Assembly (NCBI GenBank): GCA_019828545.1 | Contig: JACVRA010000189.1 | Location: 224,010 to 288,009 of the forward strand | Direction: 5' to 3' | DNA from: Paracamarosporium sp. OC-R06-R3 | Lineage: Eukaryota; Ascomycota; Dothideomycetes; Pleosporales; Didymosphaeriaceae | DNA length: 64,000 nucleotides | Part shown: positions 11,497 through 20,591 of the stretch, piece after piece | How the letters are laid out: the number at the start of each line of letters is the position of its first letter | Position numbering within the stretch: position 1 is the stretch's first letter | The notes under the pieces: model-generated | Told to the model about the DNA's origin: nothing | What the model saw: the letters and a program-made list of their open reading frames with translations, nothing else | Database searches by the model: none | Position numbers and translations under genes: made by a program

Positions 11497-13329
11497 CTAC
11501 ACCACCAACCTCTCTTCGACCTCCTTCCGAAGCAATCTCTGCTCCTCCCCCTCATGCACAACCTCCCAAAACACCTTCTCCGAGATCCCAAGCCGCACAC
11601 ACGTCCTATGCACCAACCCCCCATACTCCGTCCTCATCCACTCCACACCAAACACCTCCACATCCCCCTTCACCTTCTCAAGCACAGCCCAGTACTTCCC
11701 ACGCCGAAACTCCTCCTCGGCACAAAGTTTCTTGAAAACCCGGCTCTCATTTTGCAGCCCTACTACGAGGGCGAAAAGCTCTCTATGCACGTTTGAAACG
11801 AGCGTGAGAGCAGGCGTGGACGATGCTGATTCGAGCTTACCGAGAAAAACCTCTTTCATCATCTCCTTGAAGAAGAATCCTCGCTTTTGGCGGTTCTGCC
11901 GGAGGAGCGTGGACTGCGTGTGTAGGCGGTGCTGGTGGACGGATTTGGCTTCGAGCTTGAGGTCCGCTTTGAGCGCGGACCAGAATGAAGGGATGGTCTC
12001 CCTTGGAAGGAGAGTGGTTAGTTTGGCTTGGAAAACTCGTTTTGCGGTTTTGAAGCCGTAGAGGCGGGCGCAGCCGCGGATTGCATAGATTTCTGTTTGG
12101 CGTTGTTCTTCGCGAATGCGCTCGGTTTCGAGTTCTTGGATGCGGAGATCGTAGAAAAATGTGGAGCTTTCGTGCTCGCCGTAGAGGTCGTGGATTTGGG
12201 CAGAGAATTTCTTCTCTGCGTTTTGGGAGCCGTGGGTATGCGCGTATGTGTAGACGCGTTTGATGAATTTCTGGTTTAGGATATGTGTTTCTTCTTCGCG
12301 TTTGCGGCGGCGTTCGGAGATCTTCTCGTCGAAGCGGGTTTGAAGGAGGATGCCTTTTTGGCGTCGGGTTTCTTGATTTTGGAGGTTGGCCCAGAAAGTC
12401 TCTGTGCTGGTGGGAGTTGGACTGGATAGTAGGATGATTTGGCGGTGGAATAGCAGTTTGGCTTTCGCGATGCTGTGTGTCACAGCGTACTTGCGGACAT
12501 ATTGTAGGAAGTATTGACGGATCGGTGCTGAGGTATGGGTGGTATGGGCTACAACGCCGAGCGCGGCATTAAGCTTTCCTGAGTATCTGAGTCCAATCAC
12601 GGTGGGACTTATTGCCGATGCTTGCTTCTCTATTTCTTCAAGAAGTGCCTGTAGATTGGGTAGGGCTTCGGCTTCGCACTGGCGGCGGCGCGCGGCTTGC
12701 TCGTCTGCAAGGTGTTGCTGGTGGATGACTTCAACGGTATTCGCAGCTTCAAGCTCTTTTGGCGGAGTGATTCGGGTCTTGAGGACAGAGTTGAAGCCTG
12801 TAAGCTTTTGGTATCGAGCATGTTCTTGTTGGCGGGCCTTCTGGGCCATGGGTTCAGACCATATGTGTTGTTCGTCTGATAAACTCATATACCGGTCAGA
12901 GGCCAGGATGGTGTTGTATGGTGAAGGAACGGGGTCAGTGTTAATGACGTGAAGAATGCCAATGGTCTTTTGGCTGGTTGGCGGAGGGGATGGAATGTTG
13001 TGGATGACATTGAAGATTCCGTCTGCAGGCCACTCGAAGGTCATGTCGAAGAGGAGTGCAAAGGCGAAGTACACCATGGCGGTCACGGAGAAAGCCACCA
13101 GAAAAGTGACTCCGGTGCCAATGTACTGGAAGATGGTGAGGTCCCGCATGCAGGAGAGGAATGAAACAAAGAGGATGATGATCAAGGTCTCAAGCATGTT
13201 GAAGATTAGGTCGAGGTTATCCTTGCGCTTCTGGTCAACGGTATCTCCAGCAGTAGATACGACTTTGGAGCTAAGGCCGAGATCGCTTTTCTCAACGTTA
13301 TACCGCAGATCCTTCGTGTGTGAGTCCAT
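11497..13329 (-). CDS. Two-TM protein with internal helical repeats, unknown function
   Basis: One exon; 610 residues from the ATG at 13329. The frame stays open for another 297 bases upstream but has no ATG there, and that part holds a CPEC pair, so an upstream spliced exon is possible. Near the N-terminus are two membrane helices (LETLIIILFVSF, then a longer one beginning IGTGVTFLVAF; about residues 42-61 and 69-96). The rest is charged and mainly helical. At least three, and probably five, stretches repeat a pattern of a basic or aromatic helix, a short loop and FW-x2-L-x6-E (FWANLQNQE, FFYDLRIQELE, FWSALKADLKLE, YWAVLEKVKGDVE, FWEVVHEGEE). I do not recognise the family. A membrane-anchored protein-interaction repeat is one reading. 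Confidence 0.7.
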   Translation of the reverse strand: MDSHTKDLRYNVEKSDLGLSSKVVSTAGDTVDQKRKDNLDLIFNMLETLIIILFVSFLSCMRDLTIFQYIGTGVTFLVAFSVTAMVYFAFALLFDMTFEWPADGIFNVIHNIPSPPPTSQKTIGILHVINTDPVPSPYNTILASDRYMSLSDEQHIWSEPMAQKARQQEHARYQKLTGFNSVLKTRITPPKELEAANTVEVIHQQHLADEQAARRRQCEAEALPNLQALLEEIEKQASAISPTVIGLRYSGKLNAALGVVAHTTHTSAPIRQYFLQYVRKYAVTHSIAKAKLLFHRQIILLSSPTPTSTETFWANLQNQETRRQKGILLQTRFDEKISERRRKREEETHILNQKFIKRVYTYAHTHGSQNAEKKFSAQIHDLYGEHESSTFFYDLRIQELETERIREEQRQTEIYAIRGCARLYGFKTAKRVFQAKLTTLLPRETIPSFWSALKADLKLEAKSVHQHRLHTQSTLLRQNRQKRGFFFKEMMKEVFLGKLESASSTPALTLVSNVHRELFALVVGLQNESRVFKKLCAEEEFRRGKYWAVLEKVKGDVEVFGVEWMRTEYGGLVHRTCVRLGISEKVFWEVVHEGEEQRLLRKEVEERLVV

Positions 13330-15085
13330 GGTGGAAGCGTCGATAGTGTGAGGCGGAGTTGACTGTGGAGCGGTCTCTCCGTTATGAGGGACTACGTATA
13401 CGTCTGTTTGAGCTAAGTACCACAAGAGATGGTCGCATTCGGGACAAATGTAGGCAGACGTTCCGAGTGTCGCGGTGGGAAGATTTGGAAATACTTGCGT
13501 TCGGTCGCAGCGTAGGTCACTGTGTGCGGCGGACGTTCGCAGCAGTGTAATGGTAAGTATTTGCAGAGCTGTCGTGGGATGTGAGATAATTTTGAAAGTG
13601 TAGAGGTAGAGCTTGGCACTGGTCAAACGCTCACGGGTCAGGCGTGAGGACGAGGTCGGCGGAGCGGTGAAGTGGTGAAGATGAACAATTGGCTAGGTGA
13701 GGCACAAGGCGGAGCGAAGGCTCGGATTTGTCGGCGAATACCGTGAACAATAGGTATAATAGGGTATATGTGATTGCCACTGCTGGCTCACAGATTGTGC
13801 ACTCACCATGGGGTGAGTGACGGGCGAAGATTGCTTCTCATGGTCTTATTTAGCATTGTTCTCAATAAACCTTTTTTAATTCTTCCAAGTTTCTCAATAT
13901 ATTATATTTTTAGTTTTTGAGCTTTCCGTGTACACATAAGAGAATATCAAAAGGGTGCATAACATGCATCTATTCACTTCGCGTTTTACAGAGTAATTTT
14001 CGTCCAAATATTCGCAGGTTCTTTCTTGAAAGAAGCAAACCCACCAAATTTAAAGTGTTTATGTTAGTACAGTTATTGCATGCACCATCTGACAGTAAAC
14101 AATCAAAATCAAACCGAGAAAGGAGCGCTTTCTAAGATATGTGGACCTGCAAACGGCGGCCCGCGCGTACGTCACCGGTGCAAGCGTAATTATGGTAGGC
14201 CGGGGAAGAATATTCTAGCGATTTATCCTGTATTTGTGAACATGAAAGAACCACATGTAGTGTTTCGACTGTGCCAGTAGGCTAAGCCGATATTTATGAT
14301 TGGAAGAAACAGTGCATGTTGGTAGGATAATTTAACTCAGAGGAAGTACTCAGCACTCAATTCGCGTTCAAGATTTAGCTATTGTTGTTTTTCAATGCCT
14401 TCTGATGTGATCGTGTTTACTCACATGATCCGTCTGATCATTTTTCCAGATCTTCAGTAGTAACATAGCGATGGCATTATGAAAACAGTGTTGAGCCCGG
14501 AGGAGACCGTCTCGAGCACTCTGGGGCATTGATAACTTCCACCAATAGCATCAAAATGATGGCTGCTAGCATTAGGCCTAAGAATCGCTGAATCATGTGC
14601 CTGAAATCGTATGGATACACGGGCTCAGACGGATGCTACTAGCACCATAGCGGCATCTACCGTCTAACATATGGAATGGTAATACAAAAGATCATAAATC
14701 CGCTCAATGTCGTGTTACGCTACCATGTTATGTTTTGCTGCGCAAATTTGCGTGCATTCGACGTACGACAATATAGCGAGCCTTTTCACATGATAAATTT
14801 TTGATATGGGGGTAATTGTGGTGTTAAAATCAGAGTTGGGATTAACTATACGTTTAGAGATGCACAATGGTCTCTATGCGATCAAGCAAGCAGCGAAGTT
14901 AGTAGTCCGTGTGAAGTCACGTATAGAAGACGCAAGGGGTTTATGGTGTAGTAGCGACATACGAATTAGGTATCGATTCTGTGGCCCTTTTCCACCTGCA
15001 AAAAAATATAGATTATCCATAGCTATTGTACTGTTTGGATTTCTGTTCAACTCGTATAGCCTGTGTACGGAAGCATAAAGCGTGT
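13330..15085. other. Gene-poor, lower-GC stretch
   Basis: Apart from the possible 5' extension of the repeat protein (13330-13626), no gene is supportable over about 1.7 kb. From about 13840 the sequence is visibly richer in A/T than its neighbours. The short open frames (13917-14135, 14080-14280, 14806-15078) show no family resemblance. It may be an old, decayed repeat or simply intergenic DNA; no terminal repeats were found by eye. Confidence 0.45.
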
Positions 15086-15427
15086 TTAGAGTCCAACGCC
15101 AGCGAGGGCTACAACAATCGCACCAGCAAAACCACTATACGATAGATGAGTCTCAGCCTCGTAAAATAGTAAACGGGCTGGTGCTTACATTTGACCCGGC
15201 ACGCCCGTGGGGTGCGCTAAACCTTGCGAGGCCGTAGTTGACGAAACCGCAGCATCCGTAGCTGACGACTCCTCACCAACAGTAGCAGTCATTTCCATAG
15301 TAGTTGTCACGCCGTTCATGACCATGGCCGTGGTGTATACGATCGCGGAATGATCATCGTCTTGGCCTCCGTGGCCGGCAACAAGAGTGGCTACCAGGCC
15401 CAGAGAAAGGACAATATAGCGAAGCAT
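15086..15427 (-). CDS. Small secreted GPI-type protein with N-terminal His and MxM motifs
   Basis: Two exons (15189-15427, 15086-15134) with a 54-nt intron give 95 residues. A signal peptide (residues 1-17 or 18) ends at VAG just before H19-G-G, so the mature chain could start with histidine, as in LPMO-fold copper proteins. An acidic stretch (QDDDH), MVM (35-37) and MEM (44-46) follow, then a Ser/Thr/Ala-rich linker and a 15-residue hydrophobic C-terminus (GFAGAIVVALAGVGL) with no charged tail, as for GPI attachment. It is far shorter than known copper LPMO-like proteins. The hydrophobic end appears only after splicing, which supports the intron. It diverges from the Ctr copper transporter, 495 bp apart. 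A copper-related surface role is inference. Confidence 0.7.
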
Positions 15428-15922
15428 TGGGGTTTCGAAGAGGAAGGAACTGAGGTTTATTGAGCGGAAAAGGCATACCATAGGAGACTATTTGTATTCC
15501 GGTAGCGTGTGGCCTTGCATGGTCGCTAACCGAAAGCAGCCAAGCGCATCGCAGCTTTGTGAATGCTGCATCTCGCCCACGGCACCTACGCTCAATAATG
15601 CTTGTAAGAGGCATATGATTTTGAGGTAGATAATTAAAATTGCGACTACCCGAGTGTCACTTTTGCTTCGCATCTTACGCTCTTGTTGGCAGGTCCAAGT
15701 CTTAAGTGCTTGATGCTTGTGCTGGGTGAGCAAGTTTGAGCACGTATCCAATCCCATGTTGCCATGCTCCTGTTTTCCTGAACGTACAGCTTTAACGTCT
15801 ATACAGCTTACTGACGATTTCTATAATAATATCTACTGCATCATTCTCCTTGTTGCGCATATCCCTAGAACTATAGCCTTCGACTGGCTAGCCGATCTTT
15901 GCTTCATACAATATCATTGAAA
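15428..15922. promoter_or_regulatory. Shared divergent promoter with four GCTCA cores
   Basis: This 495-bp gap separates the small GPI-type gene from the Ctr transporter gene. GCTCA, the core of yeast Mac1-type copper-response elements, occurs at 15461-15465, 15590-15594, 15727-15731 and 15737-15741 (all but the second read on the minus strand). The last two are TGAGCAA and TGAGCAC, ten bases apart and in the same orientation, so they would sit on one face of the helix. About one copy would be expected by chance in this length. Confidence 0.5.
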
Positions 15923-16671
15923 ATGAACAACATGGATCATATAGGGCAGAAAAATATGACCGCAATGACTTCAGATACTCCCATAAGTCCGAGCATGTCA
16001 ATGGGCATGACGGGCACCTTCTCGACATCCACGAGGGTGACGCTCTTCTTCTCGGACTGGACGACCGACACGCCAGCTAAATACTTCGGCACGCTCATCT
16101 TCCTGTTCATTGTCACTCTTTTGAACCGCTTTCTAGGTGCTTGGAGAAGCCAGCTGGGACACAAATGGGCGAATGACGCGGCTGCGGCAAGGCAGAAGTC
16201 AGACCTGCGACGCGAGTACAAATATGCTCTCAAGAGGGCGAAAGCCGAACGCCAATCTTCGGGTACATGCGTCGAAGGGGACTCCGGAGAATCTGATACC
16301 GAGAAAGCGCCACTTTCACCATATCCGCCAGGGGCAGACATCGAGGCTGGCGGGAACAAGCGATCGGATACACCGAAGTGGATGTCTGTTTTTGGAGGAC
16401 GCTGGCGAGCGGGCAATCCATGGCGGGTTAACATCGACGTTCCACGGGCTTTGCTGGAAGGTACAAGGGCATTGATCGGGTACCTTCTGTAAGTCTAGAA
16501 GTTGCTCTCATCCACAGAACAATACTAACCCTCACTAGAATGCTTGCTGTGATGACGTTTAACCTCGGGTTTCTCTTTGTAGTCATACTCGGCATTGTTG
16601 CAGGTGAACTTATCCTCGGCCGGTATATATCTGGCACTGGATGGGAGGAAGGCGGCTGTCACGATGGCTGA
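15923..16671 (+). CDS. Ctr-family copper transporter
   Basis: Two exons (15923-16488, 16539-16671) encode 232 residues. The N-terminus is Met-rich (MNNMDHIG, then MTAMT and MSMGM), as in copper-binding ectodomains. Three membrane helices follow: one at about 52-70, a second that spans the intron junction, and a third at about 199-218. The Ctr signature is exact: MLAVM (190-194), twelve residues, then GIVAG (207-211), that is MxxxM-x12-GxxxG. A long charged loop separates helices 1 and 2, as in fungal Ctr2/Ctr3-like proteins. Family members form trimers that import Cu(I) across the plasma or vacuolar membrane. The first ATG in frame is at 15923; the frame is open upstream but without ATG. Confidence 0.9.
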
Positions 16672-16861
16672 GAGAGAAGACACAACAAAGGTGTCACATA
16701 GCATTGAATTTTCCGTGAAAGGAGTTTCTATCTGCTAAATTTGTCCTATGACCAAAGTCTTCAAGATGGTCAACAAGCCACGAAGGCTTGCATGCATAAG
16801 GACAATTCTTATCAACAGCAAAGGACGAATGCATATGAGCAGTATATAATACATAGAATCT

Positions 16862-17592
16862 TCAGAGCTCAAAAGCCCACGGAGCTTTGTCCCCAATTTG
16901 AAACGAGCGCCTAGCAGGCTTCCACATGAGAAACATTCGAAGGTCTTCACTCTGGTACTCTTTCCACTTCTCACTGGGACTGGGTACGGTGAAGTCAATG
17001 TCTATCTGCTCTAACGCTCCAAACCCGCATTTCTCATACACTGGCACCGCGTACGGAACCGACACAACAATGGTGTCGACTTCAAGCTCGCTAGCCTTCT
17101 GTGTACCCCAATCAACGAGCAAGCGACCGGCTCCTTGGGCGCGAAAACCAGGGTGTACTATCATTTGGCTCAGTTCTAGAGATATCAGTATGACTTATCA
17201 ATACTGAAGATTGCGTTTACCGATATGCGGGATTCGGACTCTCTCAGACACGAATCCGCGAAGTCCACCGATGAGCTTCTCAGCAAAAGCCTTTTCATCT
17301 GATCCTTTGATGTGCCAATACGCATTGAAAGGTGCATTATTTGAACGAGTTGTCTGCTGCTCAAGGTTGAAAATCCAGCATGCTGCACCTACGACCTTCC
17401 CCGAGTCCATTTCGGCTACTTTGACCCAGTGACATCCTTCGTTTTCACGCCACATTTTGATATGACGCGCCTTAGAAGCTTCAGTTGCCGCCTCCATGGT
17501 GGTGTGTACCGGATTGAAGAACTTAGACAACGTGTTGTGTGGTGTGCGGAAAGCCAAGAAGTGTGCGGGCCATATTTCGTCGAACTCGGATG
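16862..17592 (-). CDS. GNAT N-acetyltransferase, 5' end unresolved
   Basis: Two firm exons (17221-17592 and 16862-17175) are joined by a 45-nt intron. The GNAT core is clear: WVKVAEMDSGKVVGAACW, then MIVHPGFRAQGAGRLLVDWG, where Q/RxxGxG/A binds acetyl-CoA, then VYEKCGF. The substrate is unknown; the family includes many small-molecule acetylases. The coding region extends upstream of any ATG: SEFDEIWPAHF (17560-17592) belongs to the family, and a candidate first exon (about 17673-17841, containing IRRQLPKDAEQY) joins in frame through an 80-nt intron. That exon has no in-frame ATG before a stop. Either a further small exon exists or the start has been lost and this is a decaying gene. The first ATG inside the firm exons is at 17497. 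Confidence 0.65.
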
Positions 17593-18685
17593 CTGAGCTT
17601 ACTTCAGTCAGTTAAAAGACCATTGCTGGTTTCAGGTAAAGATTTTTGTGACTATCTTGCTTTGTGCGGCACTAGTCAGTGTGGTAGGCAAGTGAAACTG
17701 TATGTACTGCTCCGCATCTTTCGGAAGCTGACGGCGTATTCGATATGGATGGGCGGTCCAACAATCCTTCAAAATGCTGCTGTGCCACAAACCATAATCA
17801 CATCTTCCTACATCCAACCTAGAGGCAACCCTAGACCATCAAACCACCACCAATGAGCGAACTGCCGGCTGAGGTTCTCTCAGCTACGCCACTGCTATTA
17901 TCAATCAACGACTTTCTCAATCCCCGGGAAATAAAATACCCCCTTGAGCTAGGCCAGCCACTCTTCGACGATCAATGATCACAGACAAGACACTTTCAGC
18001 TAGACGCACATCCGATTCTTGCTTTCTACCTAACAGTGACGATCTTGTCTCAGACATCAAACTGCGCGCCGCAAGATTCCTGCGCAGCCTGCAATTCGAC
18101 GGCCTCAAGCCGTTCAGTCAGTTCGCTACGCCGTAGATTAGACTATCAACCTACACTGTGGCTGGTACCAAAGAACTCCTCCATTAGATAGGAACCATCT
18201 GAGCGTTGTTTTTAGACACAAATGTAGACGTAGGTACGAGTACGAAATATAGATGAGGAAACTATAAGCCCACCGGTACCCGACTAAGCAATCAATGCTT
18301 CATACTAGACAACTTCTTGCTCTGCATATTCGTACGCCTAGTTCACCTCCCATTCGCTAACCTTATGTCCAGCAGGCGGCGGTATATCACAACGTTGAGG
18401 TGGTATTGTTCCTCTAAGCGCATGGAGACAAAGGGGGCCATGCCAGAGGTATATTTCGAATTTATATAGCGTAGACAAAATTGCCACGACAACATTGCTA
18501 GATACGTGCGTTTTACAAGATGAGACTCTATTCCATGCCCAATCTTCTCCTATGATGCGTGAGCATAATCTGATCTGTTGTCCATCTACTCCTATCTACA
18601 ACACAAAAGAAGGAGATTCTGAAAGTCTAGCATTATGGACTCGGCTTCTACACAACGACACCCCGCCTTGCTCCCCCATCACGCT
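17593..18685. other. Intergenic, with possible first exon of the GNAT gene
   Basis: Besides the candidate GNAT exon near 17673-17841, two short + strand frames (17853-17978 and 17975-18136) have protein-like composition, but I recognise neither and see no gene to attach them to. The remainder to 18685 holds nothing I can support. Confidence 0.4.
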
Positions 18686-20041
18686 TCAAAGCTTCGACCC
18701 CTTCCCCCCAAGAATCTCTTCCCTCTCCCAAACCCTCACATCCCTCGGCCCCTCCTTCTTAAACTTAGTCGTAACAACCCACCTCCTCATCGTCCCACTC
18801 ACACCTTCTCTCTCCAACTCCGGCCCCGCATAATCCAGCTTCAGCACCGCCGTATGTTTATCCACGCCCCCAACACCATCCTGTTTTATCTCGCCATAGT
18901 CTCCCTTACCGAGCACAACGGGGCTGATAACCGCTTTCCCGAATGCAGCGTCCTCGGAGTGGAGGAACTCCATCAAGCGATCTCTTTCCTTTTGCAGTTC
19001 GGCTGTGGAGGGGATGGGAGAGGAAGCCGAAGTGACGGTCGGCGAGAGGAACTTGGCCAAGTGCCAGGTTAAGAAGTACTGTGGTGGAAATAGGATGATG
19101 CGGTTCTGCGTCGCGAGGTCAATCCATTTGTTTGGAGGGAGGAAGCGCGCTGCCGTGTGCTCGATGCCACCGTCGTGCGTGGGGTGCGGGATCACGATGT
19201 CGGCTTCTTCGTCGATGGCTGCGTCTTGTGCGTGCGAGTTTGGCTTTGTCGGTGAAGAGGATCCCAGCGGCAGGAAGTAGAGGTACATTTGTGTGGAGAA
19301 GCGCTTTTTCACGTTCGGCGGCGTGACCCAGCGTGTGAAGGGGATCAGGGAGTCTACGTCTGCTTCGCAGCCCCAGCTTGCGAGGAGGTCGGGAAAGAGG
19401 ATTTTGCCGGAGTGCACGGCTTTTCGGCCTTCTTCTCGGTCTGAGTCGCTGATGTCGGTGAAGAGTTTGCCTCCTTTCTTTGCTAGGAGGATCCCGCTTT
19501 CTTCGAATGTCTCGCGGATGGCTGCTAGTCGGTACGCGGGTAGGTCTGGGTTTGTATCTGTGATGCTGGGTGTTTCGCCGTCATGTTCTGGTGATAAGGC
19601 GCCACCGGGAAAGACGTGTGCTGGATGGTACTCAATGCGTCAGTTTGCTTCAAAAAGGTGGACGAGAAAATATTGGTGTGTGAAGCGTTATGTGAAACAA
19701 TTATTCTCAACAGCTTTGTTTCTGACCGTATAGCAACTCCACGGCACAGCATATAAAAATGGTCTTCAAGTACCGTACTCAAATCTATCATTGCGTCTGG
19801 AAGGTAGATGAATCTAACATCACAGCAATACATACCACTCGAAAACGCACTCGCCGTCCTCACACGATGCAACAAAAGCACCTGATTCGTCGGGGAAATA
19901 ACCAGCACCCTACATCCTCATCAGTCAAATCTTACGAACTCCACACAAACACATCTGAAGAACCTACGAAGCACTGGGTATCGGCACAGGCGGCGTCTTG
20001 GGCACCTTCTTCAACGGCGCGTGATCCGCCGGACTAGACAT
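18686..20041 (-). CDS. Nudix hydrolase, NUDT19-like
   Basis: Three exons (19968-20041, 19836-19909, 18686-19620) give 360 residues. Splicing builds the line SVLVISPTNQVLLLHRV and then AHVFPGGALSPEHDG. The Nudix box is present as GG...AAIRETFEESGIL, with the RE-x2-EE metal-binding residues. A separated C-terminal part (FTRWVTPPNVKKRF and a helical block) matches the NUDT19/NUDT7 branch, which cleaves CoA and related diphosphates, often in peroxisomes or mitochondria. No peroxisomal targeting signal is evident at the C-terminus (ends KGSKL, only SKL-like: the last three residues are in fact SKL, a PTS1). The intron at 19621-19835 is long (215 nt). The frame is open for a further 372 bases upstream, so a longer Arg-rich N-terminus is possible. 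Confidence 0.85.
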
Positions 20042-20591
20042 GCTTCTCTTATTTCTGATTGGAATCGGTTTCCCGGACGTGGCTGTTCTCGGGATGAGGC
20101 GTCTAGAGGTGGATATGCGTCGGAGGGGTGTGGGTATACCTTGACCTGGAGGTCTTCGGGGAAATACGGTGACTGGACGCAGCAAGGTAATCTCACTGAT
20201 TTCCGATGTTGAGAAATTGGATAATGGGCGGGAGAAGAGACGAGGTACGGGCATAGCGAGCTGCAACAATGCGCGTTGTTGTTCACGCCATGGTAGTTGA
20301 ACGTTGGAGCTAGGGTCTGGCGGGGAACTTGGGGAAGATGCCGAGGTAGGATGATGCATCCCGACAGGTGACGTGAGACCCGAGTGAACTAGTAACGACC
20401 AAAAAAAAAACATGCAGCATGTACCACTGACAAAGAATCTCTAGAGAGACACTGACGATTTAAAGGAGAAATATCATTCATGGTATCATTGCTTTTGTAC
20501 CTGGTCCAGCATAAACCATCAATCATCTCCGTGCGTTAAAAAATCACAAGCCACTAAACGCCCCTCCAGATGCATGCTTTTTCTTTTGAGT
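20042..20591. other. Intergenic upstream of the Nudix gene and downstream of IMPDH
   Basis: Positions 20042-20413 stay open on the minus strand in frame with the Nudix start and could encode an Arg/Pro-rich leader that includes MPVPRLFSRPLSNF, which resembles a mitochondrial presequence. The remainder, including a ten-base A-run near 20401, looks like promoter and IMPDH 3' sequence. Confidence 0.4.

Noticed and set aside
17853..18136. Two short + strand frames as a possible small gene
   Set aside because: I could not join them by a plausible intron or recognise either; kept only as a note in the intergenic entry.
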